NCBI RefSeq assembly: GCF_007097525.1
Contig: NZ_VKDD01000002.1
Coordinates: forward strand, 248,001-312,000
DNA from: Thalassomonas sp. M1454
GTDB lineage: Bacteria > Pseudomonadota > Gammaproteobacteria > Enterobacterales > Alteromonadaceae
DNA: 64,000 nucleotides
Direction: 5' to 3'
Shown: positions 42,569 to 53,098 of the stretch, piece by piece
How positions within the stretch are numbered: position 1 is the stretch's first letter
How the letters are laid out: the number at the start of each line of letters is the position of its first letter
The notes under the pieces: model-generated
Databases searched by the model: none
Told to the model about the DNA's origin: nothing
The model's input: only the letters and a program-made list of their open reading frames with translations
Program-made: the position numbers and the translations under genes

Positions 42569-45500
42569 TTAAGCTTTGATAACTTTACCAACAATAGCTT
42601 TGGAGTTGCGGATCATTATTGAGGTTTTTGCTTTTAGTCTTAATAATAAAACATAAGCAAGAGGCACTAGGTACAAACTCGTTATAGTTGAAAAGGTTAG
42701 CCCGCCAATAATGGCTATAGCCATAGGAGCGTAAGTTGGGCCGTCACCACCAACCTGGGTATTACCTAGTGCTAAAGGGATTAATCCTAAAATTGTCGTT
42801 GATACTGTCATTAAGATAGGGCGCAGACGATCTTTACAGCCTTGTATAACTGCAGGTTCGATAGCTACTCCTTTTTCAATAAGTTGATTTATCCTATCAA
42901 CCAGCACTATGCCATTATTAACCACGATACCCATTAAAATAAGCATGCCTATCATGCCCATCACAGACATAGAATTACCGGTTAATAAGAACGCCCAAAA
43001 TACGCCAACAAATGAGAATAATAACGATGTTATTACCGCTGTTGGCAGCAATAAGCTTTCAAATAAAGCTGCCATAACTATGTATATCATGCAGATTGCT
43101 AGGATCATATTTTGGCCCATAACATTTTCAGTTTCATCTTGGCGAGTAAAACTACCGTCTAAGTTATAGTGGTAACCACTTGGCAAGCTAACTGAAGAAA
43201 GTACTGACTCAAGCTTTTCCTTTGCTTCATCTAAGGTGATCACATCAAGGTTTGCTTGGATGGTAATTGCTGTTTGTCTGTTATAACGACGAATTTCACT
43301 TAACCTAGGTTTAACCGTTAAAGTGGCTAAATTATCTAGTGTTATGGTTTTACCGTTATGCTCAATAATTGGCAGTTTTTTAAACTCATCAATGGATTTA
43401 CGCACTTTTAAGTCATAGTTAAGCCAAATATCAATTTCGCCAGTATCACCATGGCGGTATGTGCGCAGAGGTTGGCCTCGAAGTGCAAGTGCAATTGCAC
43501 TGGCAACATCTTGTGTGCTCAAACCATGTCTAAAGGCTGCGGTTCTATCAACCGATATTTGCATTTCTTGTTTTTGGCCGCGTATATCAGAGGTAACATC
43601 GGTTATCCCGTCGATATGCTCAATCATTGGAATTAAGTTGTTTTTAAGTTCAATTAAAACATCGGTAGATAAGCCAGTTAAACTAATTTGAATGCCGCCA
43701 CCATTACCTTGGTCAAAGCCAAAACGTGGTGTTACGCGTACAAACTTAGGCAGGTTTTCTCTAATTTTATCTTTAAGTTGATTCATCGAAAGCGGTAAAT
43801 CGCCATCTTGTAATATCAAGGTTGTTTGTATGCTGTGACTTGCATAGTAGCTGTAGACAGAGTCTATTAAGAACTCTTCTTTATTGCTGTATAAATAAGC
43901 TTCCATCTTATTAATGATGCTTTCGGCAGTATCATAATTAAACTGGTCGTGTATTTCCCAGCTAATAAATAAGCGGTTGTCATTAAAGTTTTCTTCCTCA
44001 TCACCGGTAACAAACTGCATAGGAATAGCAATACTAAATAAAATCAATAGAGCAATAAATGAAGTAATCACTTTGTGTTTGTGAGTCCAGTTTAAGCTCT
44101 GCAAGTAGTAAGCCTCGAAGCGACTTTGTTTAGCTTGCTTTACTTTAGCTTGGCTTTTAATTTTACTGGTCAGTAAAGGAATTAAGGTTTGAGCTATTAT
44201 TAACGAAGCAAATAATGAGATACAAATGGCGATAGCGACATGCTCTAAAAAGATAGTAATATCTATTTTAGTGCCAACGATGTTAGGTAAAAATACAATC
44301 ATTGTTGTTGCTGTACCGGCAATTACCGCAAGTGATACTTTATTAACGCCTTTCTTTGTTGCTTCAACAATATCATCTGATTTTTGTTTTTCTTGAAATA
44401 TCGACTCAGTAATTACCACCGAATTATCAACTAACATACCAACAGCTAACAAAAGCCCCATCATAGACAGAATATTTAAGCTATAGCCAGCAAAGTACAT
44501 TACACCAAGAGTGATACAAATTGAGATAGGCACCGATAAGACCACTATCATGGTGGTCACAAAGTGGCGTAAGAATAAATACAATACGCCGACTGATAAA
44601 AATGCGCCTAAGATACCTGCGTTAAGTAAATCTGATAATGAGTTGGTTACACCTTCTGCAGTATCGTCCATAACGTATAAGTTGATACCATTAAATTGCG
44701 GATTTTGGTTTACCTGATCAATTACTTCTAAAACACGTTTAGACACTTCAACTAAGTTGGCATTCGATTCTTTTAAAATATTCATGCCTATGGCATAAGT
44801 TTGGTCTAAATGGCGACCTTCCCAAGGGATTGGCAATGTCATTTCGATGGTGGCGATATCTTTAAGTTTGATATTATTTTGAATTATTAAGTTTTTAATT
44901 TCATCAACACTGCGATATTCACCAACAGGGTTAACCATTACTTTTTTGCCGTTATCATAAAAATGTCCAGCCGCCATCGAAAAGTTATTTTCATTAAGCT
45001 TTGCTACCAACTTATCCCTATCTATATGTAGCGCTACCATTTTATCTGGGTTTAAGCGGATCATTATTTGACGTTTATCTACGCCGTATAGTTCAACTTT
45101 ACTTACCCCTTGGACACGCTCAATAGGGCGCTTAAGATTACGATCGAGCAGGTCATATGCCATTGATAAATCTTGTTCTGAAGAGATACGTAATTGAAAG
45201 ATTGGCATGTCATTAGTGTTAAATTGATACACTAAAACACGCTCCACATCTCGCGGTAGTAAATGCCTTATCGCATCAACATTTTCACGAGCTTCAATGC
45301 TTTTGGCGTTGATATTTTCTTCCCAATCAAACTCTAATTGAATATCTGCACCGCCTTCATGAGAGGTGGAACGCATACGTTTGATCCCTGAAATAGTCGC
45401 GAGCGACTCTTCTATCGGTCTAGTAATTAAGCGCTCTACTTCCGCAGGAGAAGCATCTGGGTAGGGTACGTTTATCCAAAGCTGCGGGATATCAATTCCA

Positions 45501-45688
45501 GGGAATTTTTCAAGAGGTAGTAACTGGCTTGAAATTACGCCAGTTAATAGCATAGACAAAAACAGCATGATCACCGTAATAGGGCGCTTTAAAGCAAATA
45601 CGGCTAAGCTTGCTCCAATTGACTCTTTCTTTTGCTCTGCGTTGATTGGTGCCTCTGCTTGTGCTGATGGTTTATTTAAATTAGTCAT
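42569..45688 (-). CDS. RND efflux permease, second subunit
   Basis: 1039 residues from the ATG at 45688; the frame is open further upstream but that lies inside the preceding gene. GGAGG is 5 nt before this ATG, which overlaps the upstream stop by 8 nt (translational coupling). RND layout: 12 membrane helices and two large periplasmic loops; helix 4 carries LVDNSVVITE, with Asn at the second of the two AcrB aspartate positions. Proton-driven export of unknown substrates. Last gene of the adaptor-RND-RND operon. Confidence 0.9.
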   Translation of the reverse strand: MTNLNKPSAQAEAPINAEQKKESIGASLAVFALKRPITVIMLFLSMLLTGVISSQLLPLEKFPGIDIPQLWINVPYPDASPAEVERLITRPIEESLATISGIKRMRSTSHEGGADIQLEFDWEENINAKSIEARENVDAIRHLLPRDVERVLVYQFNTNDMPIFQLRISSEQDLSMAYDLLDRNLKRPIERVQGVSKVELYGVDKRQIMIRLNPDKMVALHIDRDKLVAKLNENNFSMAAGHFYDNGKKVMVNPVGEYRSVDEIKNLIIQNNIKLKDIATIEMTLPIPWEGRHLDQTYAIGMNILKESNANLVEVSKRVLEVIDQVNQNPQFNGINLYVMDDTAEGVTNSLSDLLNAGILGAFLSVGVLYLFLRHFVTTMIVVLSVPISICITLGVMYFAGYSLNILSMMGLLLAVGMLVDNSVVITESIFQEKQKSDDIVEATKKGVNKVSLAVIAGTATTMIVFLPNIVGTKIDITIFLEHVAIAICISLFASLIIAQTLIPLLTSKIKSQAKVKQAKQSRFEAYYLQSLNWTHKHKVITSFIALLILFSIAIPMQFVTGDEEENFNDNRLFISWEIHDQFNYDTAESIINKMEAYLYSNKEEFLIDSVYSYYASHSIQTTLILQDGDLPLSMNQLKDKIRENLPKFVRVTPRFGFDQGNGGGIQISLTGLSTDVLIELKNNLIPMIEHIDGITDVTSDIRGQKQEMQISVDRTAAFRHGLSTQDVASAIALALRGQPLRTYRHGDTGEIDIWLNYDLKVRKSIDEFKKLPIIEHNGKTITLDNLATLTVKPRLSEIRRYNRQTAITIQANLDVITLDEAKEKLESVLSSVSLPSGYHYNLDGSFTRQDETENVMGQNMILAICMIYIVMAALFESLLLPTAVITSLLFSFVGVFWAFLLTGNSMSVMGMIGMLILMGIVVNNGIVLVDRINQLIEKGVAIEPAVIQGCKDRLRPILMTVSTTILGLIPLALGNTQVGGDGPTYAPMAIAIIGGLTFSTITSLYLVPLAYVLLLRLKAKTSIMIRNSKAIVGKVIKA

Positions 45689-48600
45689 GAGCACCTCCAA
45701 AACGCTTACGGTCAAACAGGCTGTATAAAACAGGGATAAAGAATAGAGTAAGCAAGGTTGCAAATAACAAACCAAATATAACGGTAATCGCCATAGGTGA
45801 GCGGATCTCAGAACCTTCACCCATGCTGATGGCTAGTGGTAATAAGCCTAGCGTTGTCGTTAAGGTGGTCATTATGATTGGGCGTAAACGTGATGTCGCC
45901 GATGACATAATCGCTTGCGTCTTTTCCATACCCGATTCACGTAACTGATTTATTCTATCTACAAGTACAATGGCGTTATTAACCACAATACCCGCAAGCA
46001 TGATCAAACCAATAAAAACAATGACACTAAGTGGGGTATTGGTTAAATACAATCCGTAAATAGAGCCTGAAGCTGCTAAAGGCACAGTGAATAAAATAAG
46101 TAATGGATGCAGTAAAGATTCAAACTGTGAAGCCATAACTAAGTACACTAAAAATACCGCTAATAATAAGGCAAATATAAGTGAGGTAAATGATACGTCC
46201 ATTTCCTCATTTTGACCGGTTATATCGGCGCTAATATTTAGTGGTATTTGCATATCACTGATAATGGTTTTTAGCTCAGCTACCGCATCATTGATGTCGC
46301 CATAAGCAAAATTTGCTGACACTATTGCAGCTCGCTGTTGGTCTATACGAGTGATTTCACTTGGACCAACTGATAAGCGTACATCGGCCACTGCTGATAA
46401 AGGAATTGGTTTATCACTTTTTGGGTTAACGATTATTTGCTTAATATCAGTAACCGAGTCGCGGCTACTTTCATCTGCACGTACTAAAATATCAATTTTT
46501 TTATCTTTAATAGAGTACTGGCTAGCGATTGTGCCACCGACTTTAGTTGCTAATAGTTTTGATACTTGTGGCGCACTTAAACCAAGCTGTGCCAAACGTT
46601 GATGGTCAAAAAATATCTTGATTTCAGGATGACCATTTTGCAATGACGTTTTTACGTCGATAAAACGTTTGTGCTTGGTAAGCGTATCGTTAATTTTATC
46701 GCTATAGCGTTTTAATAAATCAAGATCATAGCCTGATAATTCAACTTCGATAGGTGGCTTAAAACTAAATAGTTCAGGCGTAGAAAATTTCATTTGTACA
46801 CCGGCAATGTTTTGTAAATAATCTCGTAAACTCACCATAACGGCTTGCTCATCAGCTTTGCTGGCATTGTTTTTTAATACCACGTTCAAACGTCCCCAGT
46901 AGTCTCCTCCTTGTGCTGGCGATGCATTCATCAAACTACCGGTGCCTGCTAGGGCATAAGTGCGCTCTACTTGTGGCAGTTTATCTGCAACATTAGAGAG
47001 TTTAATTAATGTTTCATCCGTTTTTTCAAGAGGAGTTCCTGGTTGATGACTTACTTCGACAAAAAATTCACCCTGTGATAATTGCGGAATAACTTCCATA
47101 TTAAGTTGCTTAAATAAAGGCAGTGCAGAAGCACTGATTGCAATAATACTAATTAAAACTAGAGCCGGTTTCGCTAAAGCTTGAGTTAACAGAGTTTGAT
47201 AGAATTTGGCAAATGCGCCATAAAACTTATCAAATAACCAAAGTAATGGTGCAAACAGCTTACCTAATGCAAGTTTAAGTACTCTAAAAGCGAGGGTAAT
47301 TAACATGGTTAGCAAAAGGGGAAGGTAATAAAATACTCCTCTAAATAGCCAAATAAAAGGTGAAGCTAAGTAAAAGCCAAGCTTTTTAAATAAGCTTGCA
47401 TCTGGCTTTAACTCTCTTTTTGTCGATTTTTCATCGATAGTTTCTTCGGACTTGAAGTTTCGAGATGACAACATAGGGATCAGAGTTAAAGCAACAATTA
47501 ACGAAGCTAAAAGGGCAAATGTTACGGTTAAAGCTTGGTCTCTAAATAGCTGTCCTGCAATACCTTGTACAAAGACTAATGGGAAAAACACCGCCATAGT
47601 CGTTAGAGTTGAAGCCATAATCGCAGTTGATACTTCTTTCGTACCTATGGTTGCGGCTAGTTTGTTATTGTCACTTTCATTCGATCTGTTATCAGCATTA
47701 CTTAGCTGCTCTTTATGGCGAGCTATGTTTTCTAATACGACGATGGAGTTATCTACGAGTAAGCCTACCGCTAGAGCGATACCGCCTAAGCTCATTATGT
47801 TTAGGCTAATATCGTTACCGTACATTAAATTAAATGTAGCAATAACCGATACCGGAATAGAAATAGAAATGATCAGTGTTGCCCAAATATTTTTCAGGAA
47901 GAAAAACAACACCAACATAGCTAATAAGCCACCAACAATCGCAGCACTTTTTACTTCATTAATCGCATTAGCGATAAACGTTGATTGATCGTAAGTTTTG
48001 ATTAACTCGAGATCGTCAGGAAACTCTTGGGTTAGTTGCTCAACTCTAACATCAACCTTTTTAGCTACATTAACGGTATTAGCATCACCTTCTTTGTAGA
48101 GTGCAACCTCTACTGCTTCAGTGCCATTAATACGTGTAATTGATGTACGCTCTTTATGAGCATCGATAACTTGAGCTATATCAGATAAACGGATGTGGTT
48201 ACTACCTTCACTGGTAATGTATACATTACGAATATCGTCTAGATTTTTAAATTGGTTTAAGGTGCGTACTAAAAACTCTTGTTGGCCATCTTCAACCTTA
48301 CCGCCAGATTGATTGATGTTTTCTTGTTGCAGGCGATCAATGATTAGCTGACTATCTATGCCCAGTTGGCTAATTTTGTGTTGGTCGATAAGAATTTGTA
48401 TTTCTTTTTCTAAACCGCCACCAATTTTTACCGAAGCAACGCCGCTAACAGACTCTAGTTTGCGTTTTAATTCTTCTTCTGCATATTCTCTGATATTTTT
48501 TAATTTTGTCTGATCAAGAGTTTCACTACCTCGTTTAGTTTTTAAAGCAAAGCGGATAATAGGGTCTAGGTTAGGGTTAAACTTTAATAATAATGGCTTT

Positions 48601-48965
48601 TTGACATCTAAAGGTAAGCGAATAACATCGAGCTTTTCACGAACCTCTAGGCTAGCCATATCCATTTCTGTACCCCATTCAAATTCGAGTAATACATCGG
48701 ATTGTCCAGCTTTAGATATTGACTGTACGTTGCGTACACCCTTAACAATACCTATTGCTTCTTCGATAGGCTTAGTGACTAATTGCTCTACTTCACCAGG
48801 TGCAGCGCCGATATAATCAGTACGGATCGTTAGAGTAGGGTAAGAAAGATCGGGTAATAAATTTACCGCTAATCTGGAAAGTGACACCATACCAAACAGT
48901 AATACAGCAAATGTAAACATCCATATAGTTACTGGTCTTTTAACTGCAACATTAACTATGTTCAT
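45681..48965 (-). CDS. RND efflux permease, first subunit
   Basis: 1094 residues. N-terminal helix RPVTIWMFTFAVLLFGMV, periplasmic PYPTLTIRTDYIGAAPGEVE region, helix 4 LLVDNSIVVLEN, and the second repeat with IVNNAIVLVDRINQLR. An unusually long stretch near residues 505-600 between helices 6 and 7 contains additional hydrophobic segments (FYYLPLLLTMLITLAFRVLK). Paired with a second, different RND protein, as in MdtBC-type heteromeric pumps. No outer membrane channel gene is present, so a TolC-like protein elsewhere is assumed. Confidence 0.9.
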   Translation of the reverse strand: MNIVNVAVKRPVTIWMFTFAVLLFGMVSLSRLAVNLLPDLSYPTLTIRTDYIGAAPGEVEQLVTKPIEEAIGIVKGVRNVQSISKAGQSDVLLEFEWGTEMDMASLEVREKLDVIRLPLDVKKPLLLKFNPNLDPIIRFALKTKRGSETLDQTKLKNIREYAEEELKRKLESVSGVASVKIGGGLEKEIQILIDQHKISQLGIDSQLIIDRLQQENINQSGGKVEDGQQEFLVRTLNQFKNLDDIRNVYITSEGSNHIRLSDIAQVIDAHKERTSITRINGTEAVEVALYKEGDANTVNVAKKVDVRVEQLTQEFPDDLELIKTYDQSTFIANAINEVKSAAIVGGLLAMLVLFFFLKNIWATLIISISIPVSVIATFNLMYGNDISLNIMSLGGIALAVGLLVDNSIVVLENIARHKEQLSNADNRSNESDNNKLAATIGTKEVSTAIMASTLTTMAVFFPLVFVQGIAGQLFRDQALTVTFALLASLIVALTLIPMLSSRNFKSEETIDEKSTKRELKPDASLFKKLGFYLASPFIWLFRGVFYYLPLLLTMLITLAFRVLKLALGKLFAPLLWLFDKFYGAFAKFYQTLLTQALAKPALVLISIIAISASALPLFKQLNMEVIPQLSQGEFFVEVSHQPGTPLEKTDETLIKLSNVADKLPQVERTYALAGTGSLMNASPAQGGDYWGRLNVVLKNNASKADEQAVMVSLRDYLQNIAGVQMKFSTPELFSFKPPIEVELSGYDLDLLKRYSDKINDTLTKHKRFIDVKTSLQNGHPEIKIFFDHQRLAQLGLSAPQVSKLLATKVGGTIASQYSIKDKKIDILVRADESSRDSVTDIKQIIVNPKSDKPIPLSAVADVRLSVGPSEITRIDQQRAAIVSANFAYGDINDAVAELKTIISDMQIPLNISADITGQNEEMDVSFTSLIFALLLAVFLVYLVMASQFESLLHPLLILFTVPLAASGSIYGLYLTNTPLSVIVFIGLIMLAGIVVNNAIVLVDRINQLRESGMEKTQAIMSSATSRLRPIIMTTLTTTLGLLPLAISMGEGSEIRSPMAITVIFGLLFATLLTLFFIPVLYSLFDRKRFGGAHD

Positions 48966-48994
48966 CGCAAGTTCCTAATATTTATTATTGTTTT

Positions 48995-49022
48995 ATACCA
49001 ATTTGATAAATCAAATTGGCAT
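48995..49022. repeat. ATACCAATT family hairpin between adaptor and RND genes
   Basis: ATACCAATTTGA (48995-49006) and TCAAATTGGCAT (49011-49022) are arms with one mismatch around a 4-nt loop, in the 65-bp gap between the adaptor and the first permease gene. Confidence 0.65.
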
Positions 49023-49030
49023 TAGTTTTA

Positions 49031-50110
49031 TTAAATAGCTTCTATTACTTGAATTACAGCTTGGTCTTTTAAGTTGTTTTGACCTGTTGTAACAACTTGC
49101 GAATTAACATCTAAACCTTCAATCACTTCAACAAACTGGTCATCTTCATAACCTAAGGTAACAATCGTTTTATGTGCTTTATTATCATTGATGGTAAATA
49201 CGGTATGCTTGTTATCCATAGAAATTAGTGCGCTCTTTGGTAAAAGCTTTATATCGTTATGAGTGTCGTAGATAATTTTAACTTGCGCAAACATGCCTGA
49301 CTTTAATTTGTTATCGGCATTGTTAATGGCTAATTTCACGCTAAATGTACCTGTATCTGAATCAACAACTGGGCTAATGCGTTCAACATGAGCAACAACA
49401 TCTTCATTAGGAAATGCGGTAAAGCGTAATTTAGCGGCTTGATTTACTCGTAATTTACTTAACTCTTGCTCAGGTAAATTAACTGTACCTTCTAATACTT
49501 CTAGTTTTACAATATGAAAAAGTTTTTTACTTTGGTATTGCTCTACTAAGTTGCCTTCTTTAACGTAGCGTTTTGATATAAAACCTGAAATAGGTGCAAG
49601 TATTTTTGTTTCATGTAGGTTTAATTCGGCTAACTTAAGGTTTGATTTAGCGATTTCATACTGCCATTTAAGCTTGTCGAAAGTATCGGTTGAAACTAGT
49701 TTTTGACTATGAACCTTATTGATTCGATCAAGCTCTAGTTCAATGCTTGATAGCTCAGAGCGAGCTTTATCTAAGTTTAGTTGAAAACGTTCAGGTTCAA
49801 TTTTTGCCAATAAAGTACCAGCTTCAACAAATTGGCCTTCTTCAACATATAAATTTTGAATAATACCTGATGCTTTAGAAATAACATCGGCTTCTTCTTT
49901 AGCCTCAAGTACTGTGGTTGTTACGTAGTTAGAGCTAATACTACCTTGAGTTACGCTAGCAACCTCTACCGGAATGGCAATAACTTCGGCAACTTTTTTA
50001 TCTTTATCAACTGCTTCGGCATTATTACAACCAGATAATACTAATGAACCTGTCATCATAGTTACTAACAAAAATACATTTTTTACATTGAAGTTGGTGT
50101 TTTTCATCAC
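49031..50110 (-). CDS. RND efflux periplasmic adaptor (membrane fusion lipoprotein)
   Basis: 359 residues. Lipobox LVLSGC (C28). HlyD/MFP pattern: lipoyl half KASGIIQNLYVEEGQFVEAG, a helical hairpin, second lipoyl half HETKILAPISGFISKRYVKEG, then beta-barrel and membrane-proximal domains. It links the two RND permeases to an outer membrane channel. First gene of the minus-strand operon; no regulator is adjacent. Confidence 0.92.
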   Translation of the reverse strand: MMKNTNFNVKNVFLLVTMMTGSLVLSGCNNAEAVDKDKKVAEVIAIPVEVASVTQGSISSNYVTTTVLEAKEEADVISKASGIIQNLYVEEGQFVEAGTLLAKIEPERFQLNLDKARSELSSIELELDRINKVHSQKLVSTDTFDKLKWQYEIAKSNLKLAELNLHETKILAPISGFISKRYVKEGNLVEQYQSKKLFHIVKLEVLEGTVNLPEQELSKLRVNQAAKLRFTAFPNEDVVAHVERISPVVDSDTGTFSVKLAINNADNKLKSGMFAQVKIIYDTHNDIKLLPKSALISMDNKHTVFTINDNKAHKTIVTLGYEDDQFVEVIEGLDVNSQVVTTGQNNLKDQAVIQVIEAI

Positions 50111-50298
50111 TTTAAACCTATTAAATCTTTAATTGGTAGTTACGTTGCATCGAACGTGCCAAAATTTAATTGTTAATTTAATCGTTTAAAATCAGTGGCT
50201 TATTATGGTGAGTAGGGAGAGGTGATAAAGTTAAATAAATCTTAGTGGCGTAATTAACAATATATTAGCAAATATTACCAATTGTAAAATGTCAAAAA

Positions 50299-50324
50299 AT
50301 CAAGGGGGTCAGATCAACTTGAAA
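50299..50324 (+). repeat. 26-bp repeat, third copy (one mismatch)
   Basis: Begins ATCAAGGGGGTCAGATC and ends AACTTGAAA; differs from 34091-34116 only at base 7. Confidence 0.88.
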
Positions 50325-50437
50325 TCATCAGCTGGACTCGATGGAGGCAAGACAAGTTAAACAAATAGTTATTTCACTTGCTATTAGTACAGTCGCATCC
50401 TGAATTTGATTTCTAGATGGTTTAATGCTGAATGTTA

Positions 50438-50473
50438 AAATAAAAATGCGCTAACCATATTGGTTAACGCATT
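50438..50473 (-). terminator. terminator of the REC-kinase gene
   Basis: On the minus strand AATGCGTTAACCA pairs with TGGTTAGCGCATT (one G-U), followed by a TTTTATTTT tract. Confidence 0.85.
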
Positions 50474-50506
50474 AAGTAAGACTAGCTAAGTTTTTCCTAA
50501 CAAGTA

Positions 50507-51592
50507 TTAGTAAGCAGGCATAGTTACGGTAAACTCAGTATAGGTATCATCAATAACAGTGAAACCAATACTACCTTTTTGAGCTTCGGTCATTAATTTG
50601 GCTGAGTAAGCACCTAAACCTGAACCTCTAATATGATTTGAACTTGAGTATTTTTCGAATAAGGTGTCTCTTAATTCAATTGGGATAGCACCTTTGTTGA
50701 TCATTTTAAACTCAATTTGCTCGTTTGCTTCTCTAATAGTGATGTTTATTTCACTATCATCAGGTGAAGCTTCTACTGCATTTTTAATTAAGTTATTAAA
50801 TATTGATAAACACAATAACTCTTCAGCATCCATATAGGTTGAGTTTTCAACTGAATCAATATTGATGGTAATATTTTTCTTAGTACACAAACCGTGAACC
50901 GCTTTAATTGCTTTATCTACTAAACGGTTTAAATCAACCATATCCGGGTTGAGTGGGTAGGTACCATTTTCTATTTTAAATATATCTAAAGTGTTATTGA
51001 TCATATTTAAAACATTGTTTACTGATTCATCGATCGACTGGGCCACTTCTTTATCAGCAATTTTAGGTAACTCGAATAAAATTACCCCTAATGGACCTTT
51101 TAAATCGTGGTGAGTTAGTTTCTCAATGTCTTCACGTAATTTAGAGTTCTCAATTAAGGTCTCTACTTGCTTCTCTAAAGCAATTTGGCTTTGACGTAAG
51201 GTAACATGAGTATTGACTCGTGCTTTGAGTATTTCTGGTTGCAATGGTTTAGTAATGTAGTCTACTGCGCCAAGAGCAAAGCCTTTAGTGATATCGCCAA
51301 TCTCTGCTTTTGCAGTTAAAAATATTACAGGTACATTGGCAGTTGCTTCATTTGCTTTTAATTGTGCACAAACATCATAACCGTCCATTTCAGGCATCAT
51401 AATATCGAGTAATATCAAGTCGATATTACGGTCGGCTTGTGCAATTTTTAAAGCTATTTTGCCATTGGTTGCGGCTTTTACTTTATAGTTGTCTTTTAAC
51501 AGAGCAGAGGCAATATCTATGTTGCCAGGTTCATCATCTACAACTAAAATTGTAGGTTTGTGCTCGCTCGAAGTTATTAAAGTTGTACTCAC
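50507..51592 (-). CDS. REC domain - histidine kinase protein
   Basis: 361 residues. The receiver domain comes first (D19/D20, phosphoacceptor D63 in LLDIMMPEMDG, K115 in TKPLQPE). A coiled linker leads to a dimerisation box with candidate H161/H162 (LTHHDLKGPLGVI) and a HATPase domain with NNLIKNAVEASPD and the G box GSGLGAYSAKLM. There is no membrane or sensor domain, so it is cytoplasmic and probably takes its signal by phosphotransfer from another kinase. No output regulator gene adjoins. Located between the efflux operon and gltA; link to either is unproven. Confidence 0.85.
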   Translation of the reverse strand: MSTTLITSSEHKPTILVVDDEPGNIDIASALLKDNYKVKAATNGKIALKIAQADRNIDLILLDIMMPEMDGYDVCAQLKANEATANVPVIFLTAKAEIGDITKGFALGAVDYITKPLQPEILKARVNTHVTLRQSQIALEKQVETLIENSKLREDIEKLTHHDLKGPLGVILFELPKIADKEVAQSIDESVNNVLNMINNTLDIFKIENGTYPLNPDMVDLNRLVDKAIKAVHGLCTKKNITINIDSVENSTYMDAEELLCLSIFNNLIKNAVEASPDDSEINITIREANEQIEFKMINKGAIPIELRDTLFEKYSSSNHIRGSGLGAYSAKLMTEAQKGSIGFTVIDDTYTEFTVTMPAY

Positions 51593-51745
51593 TGTTACCC
51601 TTTACTGTTAAATTTTCTTGGTTACATTTTTAATTTATTGGTTATTTAGAATTAAAGCAACATATACCGTCATTTCAATTAATTATTTTGATATTTATAA
51701 CCCAAATAAGTGTTGATGAAATAGATAAATAAAGCTTTAAAAAGT

Positions 51746-51772
51746 AAAAAGGCAGCTACTAGCTACCTTTTT
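51746..51772 (-). terminator. gltA terminator
   Basis: On the minus strand AAAAAGGTAGCT and AGCTGCCTTTTT (one G-U pair) around a 3-nt loop, 40 bp past the gltA stop. Confidence 0.85.
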
Positions 51773-51808
51773 CAAAACATTATGTTTTGCTAACTCGTCA
51801 ATAATAAA

Positions 51809-53098
51809 TTATTTATGAGAATCTAATGGCGTAAATTCTTTATTTAATTCACCAGTGTAATTTTGACGAGGACGACCAATTTTTTGACCTGGTTGAGTTA
51901 ACATCTCATCCCAATGTGCACACCAACCAACAGTACGTGACATAGCAAAAATTACTGTGAACATGCTTGTTGGGATACCAATTGCTTTAAGAATGATACC
52001 TGAGTAGAAATCTACGTTAGGGTATAATTTTTTCTCAACGAAATACGGGTCTTCTAAAGCTACTTTCTCAAGAGCCATTGCAACATCTAATAATGGATCG
52101 TTAATGCCTAACTCTTGTAAAACTTCGTGACATGTTTCACGCATTACTGTTGCGCGAGGGTCGAAGTTTTTGTAAACACGGTGACCAAAGCCCATTAAGC
52201 GGAATGGATCAGCTTTATCTTTTGCTTTTGCAACGTATTCATCAACACGGTCAACACTGCCAATTTCTTCTAACATAGTTAGACATGCTTCGTTAGCACC
52301 ACCGTGAGCAGGGCCCCATAAAGAAGCAACACCAGCAGCAATACATGCATATGGGTTAGCACCTGAAGAACCAGCTAAACGTACAGTTGAAGTTGATGCG
52401 TTTTGCTCGTGATCAGCATGAAGGATAAAGATACGATCCATTGCTTTAGCAAGCGTTGGGCTAACTTTGTATTCTTCAGCAGGAACAGAGAACATCATGT
52501 GTAAGAAGTTTTCTGCGTAAGATAAGTCGTTACGAGGGTAAACAAATGGCTGACCGATGCTGTATTTGTATGCCATTGCTGCGATAGTTGGCATTTTAGC
52601 AACTAAACGGTGTGCACAACGTTTACGTTGAGCTTGGTCAGTAATATCTAAATCTGAGTGATAGAAAGATGATAATGCACCAACTACACCACATACCATA
52701 GCCATAGGGTGAGCATCGTGCATAAAACCGCGGAAGAAGTTAGCTAACTTCTCATGAACCATAGTATGGTTAGTAATAATACCTACGAACTCATCATATT
52801 CTTCTTGGCTTGGTGCTTTACCGTTAAGTAATACATAACATACTTCTAAGTAATCAGCTTTCTTAGCTAAGTCATCAATAGCATAACCACGGTGTTGTAG
52901 AATACCTTTGCCGCCGTCAATGAAAGTAATTTCTGATTCACATGAAGCCGTTGCTAAAAAGCCAGGGTCGTAAGTAAAGTAGCCTTTACTGCCTAAAGTG
53001 CGAATGTCGATAACGTCGTTACCTGCGCTACCTGAAAGAATTGGTAATTCTGCTACTTCCTGTCCTGCAATGCTCAGCGTGGCTTTATTGTCAGCCAT
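51809..53098 (-). CDS. gltA: citrate synthase
   Basis: 429 residues, the hexameric gammaproteobacterial type. Active site blocks: [23 protein letters not shown] and [13 protein letters not shown]. Condenses acetyl-CoA with oxaloacetate. AGAGAGG (53107-53113) lies before the start. It is divergent from sdhCDAB-sucAB across 468 bp, the standard arrangement, so regulators in that gap can control both directions. Confidence 0.97.
   Translation of the reverse strand: MADNKATLSIAGQEVAELPILSGSAGNDVIDIRTLGSKGYFTYDPGFLATASCESEITFIDGGKGILQHRGYAIDDLAKKADYLEVCYVLLNGKAPSQEEYDEFVGIITNHTMVHEKLANFFRGFMHDAHPMAMVCGVVGALSSFYHSDLDITDQAQRKRCAHRLVAKMPTIAAMAYKYSIGQPFVYPRNDLSYAENFLHMMFSVPAEEYKVSPTLAKAMDRIFILHADHEQNASTSTVRLAGSSGANPYACIAAGVASLWGPAHGGANEACLTMLEEIGSVDRVDEYVAKAKDKADPFRLMGFGHRVYKNFDPRATVMRETCHEVLQELGINDPLLDVAMALEKVALEDPYFVEKKLYPNVDFYSGIILKAIGIPTSMFTVIFAMSRTVGWCAHWDEMLTQPGQKIGRPRQNYTGELNKEFTPLDSHK

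Larger units (their letters stand above)
50111..50506. other. 396-bp intergenic region, repeats only
   Basis: Contains the third 26-bp repeat copy (50299-50324), a degenerate CATCCTGAA-type repeat (50394-50418) and the terminator of the REC-kinase gene. The adaptor operon promoter should be near 50120-50280; I could not identify it securely. Confidence 0.5.

Noticed and set aside
47452-47988. 178-codon open frame on the plus strand inside the first RND permease gene
   Set aside because: It is antisense to a clearly recognised, full-length RND gene; low-complexity hydroxyl-rich residues are a shadow of the coding strand.
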